64,000 nt of DNA from Perspicuibacillus lycopersici (GCF_025660475.1 NZ_JAOUSF010000002.1:186001-250000), one strand, 5' to 3'. Shown: positions 20,409 to 30,296, numbered from the stretch's first letter. Program-made: numbers and translations. Notes: a model not told the origin generated them from the letters alone.

Positions 20409-22310
20409 TTATTTTTTAGAAATTGGTCGTTTCAATATTCCTAATAATAATGCCGTAACAATGGCACCACATAAAATAGCTAATAAGTATAGCCATGGGT
20501 TACCTTCGACAAAGGCAATTACAAAAACACCGCCATGTGGGGCCATTAAGCCGATTTTAAAGAACATACTCAACGCTCCAGCAACTGCTGAACCGATAAC
20601 TGCTGAAGGAATTACTCGAAGTGGATCTGCAGCAGCAAATGGAATTGCTCCTTCTGTAATAAATGAAGCACCCATAAAGATATTCGTCCAACCAGCATCT
20701 TTTTCTTTATCAGTAAATTTATTTTTAAATAAGAACGTTGCAATCGCAATACCTAGTGGTGGAACCATACCTCCTGCCATAATTGCAGCATGTGGTAAAT
20801 ATTGACCCGCTTCAATCATTGCAATACCAAATGTGAAGGCAGCTTTATTAATTGGACCTCCCATATCAATGGCCATCATACCACCAAGAAGTAAACCCAT
20901 TAATACAAGATTTCCCGTTCCAAGACTATTTAACCAATCAATTAAAAATGTATTAAAGTTTTGGACAGGCTCATTAATGACAAAATACATAATTAACCCC
21001 GTTATTCCAATACCGAACAACGGATAGAGTAAGACAGGCTTAATTCCTTCTAACGAACGCGGTAAATTTTTAAACGCTCGCTTCAAAGCAATAACAACAT
21101 ATCCTGCTAGGAAACCAGCAATTAATCCACCAAGGAAGCCTGCTCCACCTTGTGCAGCCATAAATCCACCAACCATACCTGGAGCAAAGCCTGGACGATC
21201 GGCGATACTCATTGCAATAAAACCAGCCAATACCGGAACCATAAGTCCAATGGCATTTCCGCCACCAATGGTATTTAATGCTGCAGCAAATTCATTAAAA
21301 GTAGGATCTTCTGGATCTGCTGAGTGAATACCGAAAATAAAGGAGATTGCAATTAATAATCCGCCTCCAACAACAAACGGAAGCATGTTAGACACGCCAT
21401 TCATCAAATGCTTATAAAAACCAAAGCCACTCGATTTTTCTTGGCTTTCATTTGTAGAACTACTTTGTTTTCCGCCTTGATAAACAGGAGCATCTTGCTG
21501 AATTGCACGTTCAATCAATGCTTGTGGGCGACGAATTCCATCGGTTACTGGAACTTCAATCACATGTTTCCCACTAAAACGCTCCATATCTACCTTTTTA
21601 CTTGCCGCAACAATAATGGCTGTAGCACGATTAATTTCGTCTTCTGTTAACACATTTTTCGCACCTTCAGACCCATTCGTTTCTACCTTCAAATTAACAT
21701 TCATTTCTTTTGCTTTATCACTTAAAGCTTCGGCAGCCATAAATGTGTGAGCAATTCCGGTCGGACAAGCCGTAACTGCTAAAATAAGTGGACCATCATT
21801 TGTTTTATTCCCATCATTCGTTTCCTCCAAGATGGTTCCCTGTTCCGCTTCATCCTCTTGGTCATGATCATTAATGATCGTTATCACTTCATCCGCTGTT
21901 TTTGCTTCCATTAATTGAAAACGAACCTCTTCTTTCATAAGAAGCATCGATAATTTTGCTAATGCTTGTAAATGGGTGTTATTCGCTCCTTCCGTTGCAG
22001 CAATCATGAAGAATAAGTAGCTTGGTTGTCCATCAAGTGCTTCATAGTCAATTCCTGCTTTTGAACGGCCAAAGGCAATTGCCGGCATCTTTACTGCGCT
22101 TGTTTTAGCATGGGGAATCGCAACTCCTTCGCCAATCCCAGTTGTACTTTGGGACTCACGATTTAAAATCGCTTCCTTATAAGCTACTGCATCCTCGAGC
22201 TTTCCTGCACTATTTAGCACATCGACTAGCTCTTGAATAACATCTGCTTTACTTGAGGATTGCAAATCAATATTTATAGTGTCTCTTGTTAACAATTCTG
22301 TTATCTTCAT
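20409..22310 (-). CDS. fruA: PTS fructose transporter subunit IIABC
   Basis: Fused fructose permease of 633 aa that imports fructose as fructose-1-phosphate. The IIA domain is about residues 1-150 with the phosphorylated His67 in GVAIPHAKTS. The IIB domain is about 173-270 with Cys182 in VTACPTGIAHT. The membrane IIC domain is about 295-630. It is the last gene of fruR-fruK-fruA, 69 bp after fruK, and it ends at the shared terminator. Confidence 0.96.
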   Translation of the reverse strand: MKITELLTRDTINIDLQSSSKADVIQELVDVLNSAGKLEDAVAYKEAILNRESQSTTGIGEGVAIPHAKTSAVKMPAIAFGRSKAGIDYEALDGQPSYLFFMIAATEGANNTHLQALAKLSMLLMKEEVRFQLMEAKTADEVITIINDHDQEDEAEQGTILEETNDGNKTNDGPLILAVTACPTGIAHTFMAAEALSDKAKEMNVNLKVETNGSEGAKNVLTEDEINRATAIIVAASKKVDMERFSGKHVIEVPVTDGIRRPQALIERAIQQDAPVYQGGKQSSSTNESQEKSSGFGFYKHLMNGVSNMLPFVVGGGLLIAISFIFGIHSADPEDPTFNEFAAALNTIGGGNAIGLMVPVLAGFIAMSIADRPGFAPGMVGGFMAAQGGAGFLGGLIAGFLAGYVVIALKRAFKNLPRSLEGIKPVLLYPLFGIGITGLIMYFVINEPVQNFNTFLIDWLNSLGTGNLVLMGLLLGGMMAIDMGGPINKAAFTFGIAMIEAGQYLPHAAIMAGGMVPPLGIAIATFLFKNKFTDKEKDAGWTNIFMGASFITEGAIPFAAADPLRVIPSAVIGSAVAGALSMFFKIGLMAPHGGVFVIAFVEGNPWLYLLAILCGAIVTALLLGILKRPISKK

Positions 22311-22379
22311 ACTTCGTCCTCCAAACTTACGAATGACTATCGCTCTTCTATTTTTAGATAGCCCTCGAGCTTTCGCCTA

Positions 22380-23294
22380 TTATTTCCATTCTGTAACGAT
22401 AACTTGTGGCAATAATGCCTCAACATCCGGAATTTGACATAAATCATCTGAAAATGCAGTTGCACTTCCTGTTGCTACCCCATAGCGGAATGCTTCTTCA
22501 AAATTATTAGTTTTCGAGTATTGTGCTAGAAACCCAGCAACTAATGAATCACCCGCACCAACCGAATTTTTTACCGTTCCCTTAGGTACTGTTGCGATTA
22601 ATACTTTATCTTTACTTAAATAAACAGCTCCATTACCTGCCATTGAAACAACGACATTTTCGACACCATCATCGATCAATTTTTTGCCGTATGTTGCAGC
22701 TTCCTCTACTGTATTGATTTCGACCCCATAAAGCTCCCCAATTTCATGATGATTTGGTTTCATGAAAAATGGGCGATAACCAATCATTAATGGTAATGCC
22801 GCTCCAGATACATCTGCAACAAGACGTAACTCTTTACGCTGCGCCAACTCTGCAATTTCTTCATAAATGGTTGTAGGTAATGTTGAAGGAATGCTTCCAG
22901 CAATTACGAGGATATCTCCTTTTTCTAAGCCATTGATCTTTTGTAGGAACAATTGGAGTTGGGATTGGGAAATGACAGGGCCTCTACCATTAATTTCGGT
23001 TTCGTCCGTGCTTTTTAATTTGACATTGATACGGGTGTTCCCATTCGTTTCAACAAAATCGGTTTGCACACCTTCATCATTCAAAATATTTTTTATATAA
23101 GAGCCGGTAAAGCCACCAACAAAACCTAGTGCGGTTGTGGGGATATCATACCGGTTTAGAACACGGGAAACATTAATCCCCTTCCCTCCAGGAAATGTCA
23201 TATCATTTGTTGTGCGATTTAATCCACCTAATTGAACGTCCTCTACTTCCACGATGTAATCGACGGAAGGATTAAGTGTAACGGTATAAATCAT
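22380..23294 (-). CDS. fruK: 1-Phosphofructokinase
   Basis: PfkB-family kinase that phosphorylates fructose-1-phosphate to fructose-1,6-bisphosphate. GGKGINVSRVL (about residues 37-47) and the C-terminal VGAGDSLVAGF with the catalytic aspartate are present. Its 304 aa are standard. Start and fruR stop overlap by one base (TAATG), so translation is coupled. Confidence 0.96.
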   Translation of the reverse strand: MIYTVTLNPSVDYIVEVEDVQLGGLNRTTNDMTFPGGKGINVSRVLNRYDIPTTALGFVGGFTGSYIKNILNDEGVQTDFVETNGNTRINVKLKSTDETEINGRGPVISQSQLQLFLQKINGLEKGDILVIAGSIPSTLPTTIYEEIAELAQRKELRLVADVSGAALPLMIGYRPFFMKPNHHEIGELYGVEINTVEEAATYGKKLIDDGVENVVVSMAGNGAVYLSKDKVLIATVPKGTVKNSVGAGDSLVAGFLAQYSKTNNFEEAFRYGVATGSATAFSDDLCQIPDVEALLPQVIVTEWK

Positions 23295-24046
23295 TATTTC
23301 ACTACCTTTACATTGGTTATTTTCATTAACTCTGCTTCTAATGCTGTGTCTAGCTCATCTGTAATGATGGTAGCCTCATCTAATTCTGCAATTTTCGCAA
23401 AGGAAATTTCATTAAATTTAGTATGATCAGCTAAAACATATCCTTGCTTTGCTAATCGTAGTGCCTGTTGCTTGATTGAGCTTTCCTCTGTATCCGGTGT
23501 CGTATATCCAAATGTAGGATGAATCCCATTAACGCCTAGAAAGCATTTATCAAAACGATATTGTTCCATGCTTTGTACGGCACTAGATCCAATTACAGCA
23601 CCAGTTGTCGGTTTAACAAGCCCGCCAATAATATACGAACGAATTCCTTTTTTTATTAATGCATCAATCTGGGCAAATCCATTCGTTACTACTACCATAT
23701 TTTGCCCTTCCTGGAAAAATTCAATCATGGCAAGCGTTGTTGTCCCTGCATCTAAAAAGATACAATCCCCTGGATGAACGAAACTTGCGGCAACCTTTGC
23801 AATCGCTAGCTTTTCTTCTCGATTTTTTTCCGTTTTTTCTTGAAGATTAGGCTCTGCTAGCATTCCTCGTAATCTCGCTGCACCACCATGTATCCGTTTT
23901 AAATGCTTTGCTTCCTCTAATACTAAAAGGTCTCTTCGGATCGTTGACTCCGATGATGCAGTTAGTTCCACTAATTCTTGAATGGTAACTGCATCCTTTA
24001 CTTTTAACTGTTCGAGTATTTTATTGTGTCTTTCAACGGTAAGCAT
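23294..24046 (-). CDS. fruR: DeoR-family fructose operon repressor
   Basis: DeoR-type repressor with an N-terminal winged helix (ASSESTIRRDLLVLEEAKHLKR at about residues 30-51) and a C-terminal sugar-phosphate sensing domain (LDAGTT near residue 96, GGLVKPTTGAVIG, DHTKF). In Bacillus it senses fructose-1-phosphate. The ATG at 24046, with GCGGTG upstream, gives MLTVERH, the usual N-terminus. The GTG at 24055 is less likely. It is the first gene of its operon and probably autoregulated. Confidence 0.94.
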   Translation of the reverse strand: MLTVERHNKILEQLKVKDAVTIQELVELTASSESTIRRDLLVLEEAKHLKRIHGGAARLRGMLAEPNLQEKTEKNREEKLAIAKVAASFVHPGDCIFLDAGTTTLAMIEFFQEGQNMVVVTNGFAQIDALIKKGIRSYIIGGLVKPTTGAVIGSSAVQSMEQYRFDKCFLGVNGIHPTFGYTTPDTEESSIKQQALRLAKQGYVLADHTKFNEISFAKIAELDEATIITDELDTALEAELMKITNVKVVK

Positions 24047-24130
24047 TTTATACACCGCTTTCTATAACAATGGAAGGATTCATAATTCTGAGGAAAAAAT
24101 TTATTATTACTTATCATAGTTTATGCAAAT

Positions 24131-24180
24131 TATATACAAAAATCAATCAAAAATAGTCAAAATCCTCCATAGTCCGTCAA
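24131..24180 (-). promoter_or_regulatory. fru promoter with phased TCAA half-sites
   Basis: On the minus strand TTGACT (24155-24160) and TATATA (24131-24136) are 18 bp apart. On the plus strand TCAAA begins at 24147, 24157 and 24177, which are 10-bp and 20-bp steps. Repeated half-sites on one DNA face are usual for DeoR-type repressors, so this is a likely FruR operator. Confidence 0.5.
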
Positions 24181-24231
24181 ATTAATTTATTTCCATTCAT
24201 CTGTTTGTAAACATTTCGGTTCTTATTGCAG

Positions 24232-24275
24232 AAAAAGAAAAAGCAATGTCGATTACATTCTATCGACATTGCTTT
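24232..24275 (-). terminator. Terminator of the HAD phosphatase gene
   Basis: AAAGCAATGTCGAT (24240-24253) and ATCGACATTGCTTT (24262-24275) pair perfectly. A U-rich tract follows on the minus strand. It may also act in the other direction. Confidence 0.8.
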
Positions 24276-24310
24276 TAAAATTTAGAAGACAACCTAAAAA
24301 ATTTAGTTCT

Positions 24311-24907
24311 TTATAAATATTTGCCGACCTTCTCAAAAAAGGCTGCAAAGTCATCCAAATAGAAATCTGCTCCTTGTTCATGGTTTTGAAACAGGCATGT
24401 TTTGATTCCTAGTTTTTTCCCTGGCAAAATATCCAACAGGCGATCACCTATGACTAAGTTCAGATGATGGCGCTTATGCAAATATTCATAGGATGCAGGA
24501 TCCGGTTTACGTGGGAAACCGTCATCACCAGATACAATTTCGGTAAAATATTGATTCCAGCCATAGTATCCAAGAATTTTCTCTGTATCTGCACGATGCT
24601 TATGGGTCATGATGACATTTTTTCCAACACTTTGGAGAATTTTTTCTACCCCTGGGAATGGCACTAACTTTTCCATCTTCCCCTCCATGATATTACCCTC
24701 GCGAATGCGAATTCTTTCCACCTGTTCGGATGTCAAACCGAAGTGGGCGACTGCATGGCGAAAGGATACCTTTAATTGCTGTAAAACCAATTCATCTGGT
24801 ATCTCTTCTTTTATCTCTTCTTGCAGTAATTCTGTGTACATTGGATAAGTATCAAACAATGTTCCATCAAAATCCCATAATACCGTGATTTTCTTCAAAT
24901 GCTCCAT
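24311..24907 (-). CDS. HAD-superfamily hydrolase
   Basis: Phosphatase-like protein of 198 aa. Motif I WDFDGTLFDT holds the nucleophile aspartate, VIMTHK is motif II, RKPDPASYEYL is motif III and VIGDRLLDI is motif IV, all complete. This is HAD subfamily IA with an alpha-helical cap, close to phosphoglycolate phosphatase and beta-phosphoglucomutase types. The substrate is unknown. The ATG at 24907 follows GGAGGGGG. A longer frame to 24937 includes the ribosome binding site. It is a single-gene unit. Confidence 0.88.
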   Translation of the reverse strand: MEHLKKITVLWDFDGTLFDTYPMYTELLQEEIKEEIPDELVLQQLKVSFRHAVAHFGLTSEQVERIRIREGNIMEGKMEKLVPFPGVEKILQSVGKNVIMTHKHRADTEKILGYYGWNQYFTEIVSGDDGFPRKPDPASYEYLHKRHHLNLVIGDRLLDILPGKKLGIKTCLFQNHEQGADFYLDDFAAFFEKVGKYL

Positions 24908-24962
24908 ACTTCCCCCTCCTGCCAATCTATCTATCACGATTTGTTCTACTACTATAGTAAAC

Positions 24963-24999
24963 GAAAAAGTCCATCATGACTATTGTCAGTATGGACTTT
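24963..24999 (-). terminator. Terminator of the D,D-carboxypeptidase gene
   Basis: AAAGTCCAT (24966-24974) and ATGGACTTT (24991-24999) form the stem, with TTTTTCG following on the minus strand. Confidence 0.75.
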
Positions 25000-25042
25000 G
25001 GGTAATATTTTTCCAATAAAATATTTATCAGCCACTCTAGCT

Positions 25043-26005
25043 TTATATTCCTTTTACTACTCGGAAAAATTCCTCTAGTGTCCAATCGTTTTCATAGATA
25101 ATGGTTGCTGCTTCTATACCAATATAGCGAAAATGCCATGGCTCATACATATATTTTGTAATGTCTTCCTTTCCTTCAGGGTAACGTAAAATAAATCCAA
25201 ATCGATGAGCATTGTCGCGTAACCAGATACCTTCCTTTGTTTTTCCAAATTCCTCTACTAGCTGCTGATTCACACTATTGGCAGTAATGTCCATCGTTAA
25301 ACCCGTTTGATGCTCACTTGTCCCTGGTACAGCTACTGCAAGAATGGCTTGGTCATAACCAACCTCATTAACTTCTCGATTAAATACTGCCTCCTGTGTT
25401 TGATAAGAACGAAAGCCAGAGCGAGCGATTAAATTTATTCCTTCTTCTTTTGCTGTTGCAAACATGTCCTCCAGTGCATCTGCTGCTTCCTTCCGCATAA
25501 AATTTTGTTCTGCCCCTTGAAATACAAACGGAACATTTGGCTGGACGAGATTATCCGGACGATAATTAGATGGCAGGTAATAGGTTTTATTGGCCAATAC
25601 AAGTAGATTTGTTGGATTTTGAATCGTGTTCACCCCGTCGACCTTGACAACTTGATTAAAAAATTGTTTATCCATTTGGAATTCGCCATTTGCCATTACA
25701 ATTTTAATCATCTGATCTGTTTTTGATGATGCCTCCTGCTTCGCTAATTCTTCTTTCCGTCTCGCCTCCTCCGCAGCTTTTTTCTCTGCTTCCTCGGCAG
25801 CAATTCGTGCCGCTTCCTCCGCTTGCTGCTTTTCTACAATATACTTCCATTTGGTTATGTTTTCTTTTGTACCGTCTATTTCTCTTGCTCCAGGCTGTTG
25901 GATTTTTAATTTTTGTTCAGCATTTAATTGCTGTAATTCATTTGATGAACAGCCAAATTGAACGAACAATAATAGTGCCAATATAGTAACACCAAATGTT
26001 CTCAT
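25043..26005 (-). CDS. VanY-type D-alanyl-D-alanine carboxypeptidase, probable lipoprotein
   Basis: Zinc D,D-carboxypeptidase (peptidase M15B) that trims peptidoglycan stem peptides outside the cell. An N-terminal hydrophobic segment ends in FGCSSN. The cysteine fits a lipobox only loosely, since Q and F stand at -3 and -2. A charged coiled-coil stretch at about residues 55-95 (rich in AEEAEKK) may act as a spacer. The catalytic domain has SEHQTGLTMDI and EPWHFRYIG, which supply the zinc ligands. The ATG at 26005 follows AGGTG and gives 320 aa. Confidence 0.9.
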   Translation of the reverse strand: MRTFGVTILALLLFVQFGCSSNELQQLNAEQKLKIQQPGAREIDGTKENITKWKYIVEKQQAEEAARIAAEEAEKKAAEEARRKEELAKQEASSKTDQMIKIVMANGEFQMDKQFFNQVVKVDGVNTIQNPTNLLVLANKTYYLPSNYRPDNLVQPNVPFVFQGAEQNFMRKEAADALEDMFATAKEEGINLIARSGFRSYQTQEAVFNREVNEVGYDQAILAVAVPGTSEHQTGLTMDITANSVNQQLVEEFGKTKEGIWLRDNAHRFGFILRYPEGKEDITKYMYEPWHFRYIGIEAATIIYENDWTLEEFFRVVKGI

Positions 26006-26046
26006 GAAACACACCTACTTTTCTTCTATTAAATTTTGGTTGTTTT

Positions 26047-26329
26047 CTAAAGGATTATTGTTATTTCATACGATAGGGTTATTAAATGAAGAGCTGAGCA
26101 GACTGAATACACGTAGTCCCAACGAAAAGGAGAAGCGTCCATTTCACGATGTACGACTGTAGTAATCCGAAATGAGATAAAGAAAACACGATGAGCTTGC
26201 GAATCATTGTTGACCCATCATAACGGAAGGGTGTGCATGTACGCTAGTCCCTATGTTCTGGAGCTAGACAAACTAAAGAGCAAAGTGTATTCAATTTGCG
26301 TTCTTTTTACAAATAGCAACAATCTATAC
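26047..26329. mobile_element. Palindromic repeat element, long copy
   Basis: The first ~66 bp (CTAAAGGATT to GACTGAATACAC) and the last ~45 bp (GTGTATTC to the CAACAATCTATA end) match the reverse complement of 40919-41060. The centre, about 180 bp, differs between the two copies and codes for nothing I recognise. It is non-coding and mobile-like. The rest of the 26006-26556 gap holds only the MMPL terminator. Confidence 0.65.
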
Positions 26330-26497
26330 AAAAATCAGCCTAATTTTTTCATCATTTACTGTAGCTGTTGCGACCAACTTATTTTATGAGAAATCTTGAT
26401 TTTTTATCATCTGAATAAAAGCCTAAAGAGCAATCAAAAATTATTCTTACCGTTATTGACGTAGTTACAAAGGCTTTGGTTACAAGGAATTACATTC

Positions 26498-26534
26498 AAA
26501 AAAGACCTACAGAATGTCAATTTTCTGTAGGTCT
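26498..26534 (-). terminator. Terminator of the marR-MMPL operon
   Basis: AGACCTACAGAA (26503-26514) and TTCTGTAGGTCT (26523-26534) form a perfect stem followed by TTTTTT on the minus strand. Confidence 0.88.
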
Positions 26535-26556
26535 GAATAACGCATGGAAAACTTAA

Positions 26557-29500
26557 TTATTCTTGATTTTTCTCAATAAATGGCCACCAGTTTGCTTTGC
26601 CAAAAATTTTCACCATTACCGGTACAAATAACGGTAAGATGACAAGTGAGTATAGCAATAAGCCTGAGATAACAACAGTTGCTATTTGTAATAGGGAAAG
26701 TACGCCACTTGGAATCATTGCTGCAAAGGTCCCGCCTAAAATAATTACAGCTGACATAATAACTGTACCCATATTACTCATTGCGTGTATCATTGCTTGT
26801 TTAATTGGTTCGTTTCTGTATTCGTTAAAGCGTCCCATTAAGAAAATACTATAATCTACCCCTAAGGCAATCAAGATTACAAAGGAGAAGAATGGTACCG
26901 CCCATGTGATGCCATCATAGCCTAATAGATTGATAAAAATAAATTCCGTAATACCCATCGTTGTAAAATAGGTAAGTAGTAAGGATGCTACTAAATAGAT
27001 TGGCATTACGAAGGATCGGAATAGAATGATTAAAATAATACCAATCCCTACAAGCATATATACAACAGTTTTCGAAAAATCATGGTCTGACATTGTACTT
27101 AAATCGTGATAAGTGCTTGTAACACCATTAATAGCTACTTGTGCATTTTCAAGCTTTGTATCTGCTACAGCCCTCGCTACTGCATCCTCAAGATCATCGA
27201 CTTTATCGATTGCTGCGATAGAATAAGGATTTTCATCAAATATTACATCAATGGTCATAATTTTTCTGTCGTTGGAGAGATACGTATCCAACACTTGACC
27301 GAATTGTTCATTTTCTAAAAGTTCATCTGGAATATAGATTCCAGTGTTCTCGCTAGATGAAGCTAAATCGTCCAGAAAATCACTTGCTGTATTTAGACCA
27401 TCATGAACTTGTGTTAATCCATCCACACTTGAAGCTAGACCATTTGTTAATGCTCCTAGCTGATCGCCAATACCACTAAAACCAGCTAACAATTGCTCCT
27501 GACCATTATTAATTTCACCAAGTCCATTTGTTACTGCTGGTAACTGATTAATAATCGTTTCCTGACCATCAGCAGCACGATTTAACCCTTGTTCTAAACT
27601 ATCAATACCATCGATAACATTATCCATTCCTGCAATTAAAGCTTCGAGACCACCATTTAATTGTTGGAAGGATGAGGTAATATCTTCTAGTTGACCTACG
27701 CTATCCTCTAACCCTTGTATTCCAGCCATTAATCCTTGTAATTGTGGCTGAAGGTTTTCTGTGAATGCTTTCAACTGATAAAAGCTTTCTGTTACGCTAG
27801 GATCTGCATCTGCTGTTGCAAAATAATTATCTAAATATTCCAGAGCCTGCTGTAGCTGGGCAAACTTTTCATTATCTGCAAAAGCTGAGATTGATTGATT
27901 GATGGTTTGATAGGCACTCTTCATTTCATTAGCGTATTGGGTATATCCCCCCTGTAATTGCTGATACCCTGCTAATAAACTTTCTGCATTTTGTTTAATT
28001 TCCTTCAATCCAGCTTTTAACTCACCAGCACCAAGTGATCCGTCGCGGACGCCATTTTCAATTTGCTCTAATCCTGATTGAAGCTCGTTTATGCCAGATT
28101 TTAATTCGTCTGTACCGCTAATTAATGAATCGATTCCATCGGTAGCTTCTGCTAATTGAGGGGTGGAGGATGATAATTGCTCACTTGCCTCACTTAAGCC
28201 ATCGCGAATTTGGGCAATACCATCATTTCCTTCTCCGATTCCTTCTTTCAATTGATCCGCCTGGTTGGCTACAAGTAGATCCTCTAATTTTTCCCCAGTA
28301 GGTCTTGTAAGAGAACGAACGGTTTGGATACCATCAACTTTTTCTAAGTTTTGACTAATGGCTTCTACTAAATAAAAATATTCTTTTTGGTCCATTGCTT
28401 CATCATTTTTTATAACAATTTTCGTTGGCATTGATTCGCCCGGACCAAAGCTATCCGATATAATTTCAAATCCTTTGACAGAATTGTAATCATCACCAAT
28501 TTCTTCCATTGAATTATAGGAAAGATCGCCATCCTCGGTAATAATAAATGGTACTGTAATGACTGCTACGATTAATAGAGCAATTATTGGCCTAGCAAAG
28601 GAAAAACGCCCTGCAAAATTCCATAGTTTACTAGGTTTATGCTCCAGACTACCTTTCGATGGCCAAAATAATTTTTTCCCTAAAACCGCCATAAAGAATG
28701 GTACGATCGTAAATAATGCTGCGAGCAATACCGCAATTCCGACCGCTACTGCAGATGCGGATTGGTATAGCTTAAATTGTGAAAAGCCGATTACTGCAAA
28801 ACCAATTAAAACAGCGATTCCACTGAAAAATACGGTTTTCCCAGCATGCTTATAGGTTTCCACTATCGCAGCGGTTAAGCTTTCTTGAACCGATAGTTCT
28901 TCTTTAAAACGGCTAAGTAGTAATATCGAATAATCCGTTCCAATCCCAAAGAGTACTGCGACTAAAAATATTTGTGTGAAATTGGATATTGGAAAATTAA
29001 AGTACTCGATTAAAAAGGCAACAACGGATTGAGCTGCCAAATAACTTATTCCGACCGTAATGAGTGGGATAAACGGCGCTACTACCGATCGGAAAACAAG
29101 AATTAACACAACTAAAATAAATACTACCGTTATCACTTCGGTTTGTTTTAAGCCATCCTGTGAAGTTAAAATAACATCCTCATCAATAAAGGAGCTACCA
29201 GTATAGTAGTGTTCCAGATTTATATCATCAATGGCAGAATATAAATCATTACTTAAATCATTTGCTGTGCGATTTTGCCAATCAATGGTTAAGGAAACAA
29301 GAATGGTTTTTCCATCCTTTGCAAGCAACTGCTCCTCTAATTCCTTTTGATTAAAATGGGTGAGGATATTCGTAATCCCAAGCTCTTCTTTTTGTTGTTC
29401 TAGACGATTAACTGCTTGCTTTGCTTCTTCCATATTTGTGGCTGTTAATCCATCTTCATTATGAAAAACAAGTGCGACAGAGGTTGTATTTCCTAGCCCC

Positions 29501-29682
29501 TCTTGTTCATTTACTTCATTAATGATTTGTTGGGCAACCTTTGAGGAATATCCGTCGGCAACTTCCAATTCCCCTTTTTCCCGAACTAAATCCGCCATGT
29601 TCGGCGCAGATAGCATTAATACAACAACAGCGACTAGCCAAGCAACAACGATAAACCATTTTGATTTAATGATGCCCTTCAT
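26557..29682 (-). CDS. MMPL-family RND transporter
   Basis: Large exporter-like membrane protein of 1041 aa with two MMPL/SSD-type blocks. N-terminal helices at about residues 180-350 carry GIGTDYSILLLSRFKEE and C-terminal helices at about 860-1030 carry ALGVDYSIFLMGRFNEY. Between them is a long extracytoplasmic region full of helical repeats (DGIDSLISGTDELKSGINEL and similar), as in Bacillus YdgH-like proteins. The cargo is unknown. The ATG at 29682 follows GGAGG. It is the second gene after a MarR regulator, which likely responds to a toxic or lipid-like compound. Confidence 0.92.
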   Translation of the reverse strand: MKGIIKSKWFIVVAWLVAVVVLMLSAPNMADLVREKGELEVADGYSSKVAQQIINEVNEQEGLGNTTSVALVFHNEDGLTATNMEEAKQAVNRLEQQKEELGITNILTHFNQKELEEQLLAKDGKTILVSLTIDWQNRTANDLSNDLYSAIDDINLEHYYTGSSFIDEDVILTSQDGLKQTEVITVVFILVVLILVFRSVVAPFIPLITVGISYLAAQSVVAFLIEYFNFPISNFTQIFLVAVLFGIGTDYSILLLSRFKEELSVQESLTAAIVETYKHAGKTVFFSGIAVLIGFAVIGFSQFKLYQSASAVAVGIAVLLAALFTIVPFFMAVLGKKLFWPSKGSLEHKPSKLWNFAGRFSFARPIIALLIVAVITVPFIITEDGDLSYNSMEEIGDDYNSVKGFEIISDSFGPGESMPTKIVIKNDEAMDQKEYFYLVEAISQNLEKVDGIQTVRSLTRPTGEKLEDLLVANQADQLKEGIGEGNDGIAQIRDGLSEASEQLSSSTPQLAEATDGIDSLISGTDELKSGINELQSGLEQIENGVRDGSLGAGELKAGLKEIKQNAESLLAGYQQLQGGYTQYANEMKSAYQTINQSISAFADNEKFAQLQQALEYLDNYFATADADPSVTESFYQLKAFTENLQPQLQGLMAGIQGLEDSVGQLEDITSSFQQLNGGLEALIAGMDNVIDGIDSLEQGLNRAADGQETIINQLPAVTNGLGEINNGQEQLLAGFSGIGDQLGALTNGLASSVDGLTQVHDGLNTASDFLDDLASSSENTGIYIPDELLENEQFGQVLDTYLSNDRKIMTIDVIFDENPYSIAAIDKVDDLEDAVARAVADTKLENAQVAINGVTSTYHDLSTMSDHDFSKTVVYMLVGIGIILIILFRSFVMPIYLVASLLLTYFTTMGITEFIFINLLGYDGITWAVPFFSFVILIALGVDYSIFLMGRFNEYRNEPIKQAMIHAMSNMGTVIMSAVIILGGTFAAMIPSGVLSLLQIATVVISGLLLYSLVILPLFVPVMVKIFGKANWWPFIEKNQE

Positions 29683-29706
29683 ATTTTTTCCTCCAGTTGT
29701 TTCCAA

Positions 29707-30159
29707 TTATTTTTCTTCCATTTTATCCTTCAGTATTTTTGCCAGCTTTTCATAGGATTGCATAAATTGGGTAATTTCCTTTTCGTTAAACTGGGTAATA
29801 AAGGACTCTACTAATTTAAAAATTTTCGACTCCATCTTTAAGTAAAGTTCCTTCCCTTCATCGGTTAACGACAGTACAACAATTCTACGATCCTCCTTAT
29901 CCTGGCTTCTTTCCATTAAGTTTTTTTCCACTAAACGATTCACAATGGCACTTATTGCACTCTTTTGCACAAAAAATACCTCTGCTAATTCAGTGGTTGT
30001 GCATTGTTTATGTTGATTTACATAGCGAAGAAGATATAGCTGATCATTCGTTAAATCTGAGCCAATTTCTTCTCGTACTAATACTTCCCCACGTTTCCAT
30101 ACATCATTTGTAAGTGTAATGTATCGATTGATTAATTCTTGAATTAACGTTTTATTCAC
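29707..30159 (-). CDS. MarR-family transcriptional regulator
   Basis: Winged-helix regulator of about 150 aa. The recognition helix region is VQKSAISAIVNRLVEKNLM and the wing is DKEDRRIVVLSLT. It is the first gene of the marR-MMPL unit and probably represses it. I prefer the GTG at 30159, seven bases after AAGGTG. A GTG at 30168 lies inside the ribosome binding site. An inverted operator-like sequence covers the predicted promoter. Confidence 0.92.
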   Translation of the reverse strand: MNKTLIQELINRYITLTNDVWKRGEVLVREEIGSDLTNDQLYLLRYVNQHKQCTTTELAEVFFVQKSAISAIVNRLVEKNLMERSQDKEDRRIVVLSLTDEGKELYLKMESKIFKLVESFITQFNEKEITQFMQSYEKLAKILKDKMEEK

Positions 30160-30186
30160 TTTGTTCACACCTTACCAAATATATTA

Positions 30187-30243
30187 GTTCAACACGTGAA
30201 CTATTCACGCTGTTAACTATAATATATATAAATATTTTGTCAA
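30187..30243 (-). promoter_or_regulatory. marR promoter with overlapping operator
   Basis: On the minus strand TTGACA (30238-30243) and TATAGT (30216-30221) are 16 bp apart. Just downstream, TTCAACACGTGAA and TTCACGCTGTTAA (30188-30216) form an imperfect inverted pair. This is typical placement for MarR autorepression. Confidence 0.6.
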
Positions 30244-30296
30244 TTGGTTTTTTTTATTTTTTTTGACAGTTTTGCGACAGAAATTTGGATTGGGGA

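Noticed and set aside
26207-26389. 60-codon plus-strand frame in the vanY-MMPL gap
   Set aside because: It overlaps the palindromic element end and has no ribosome binding site or recognisable sequence.
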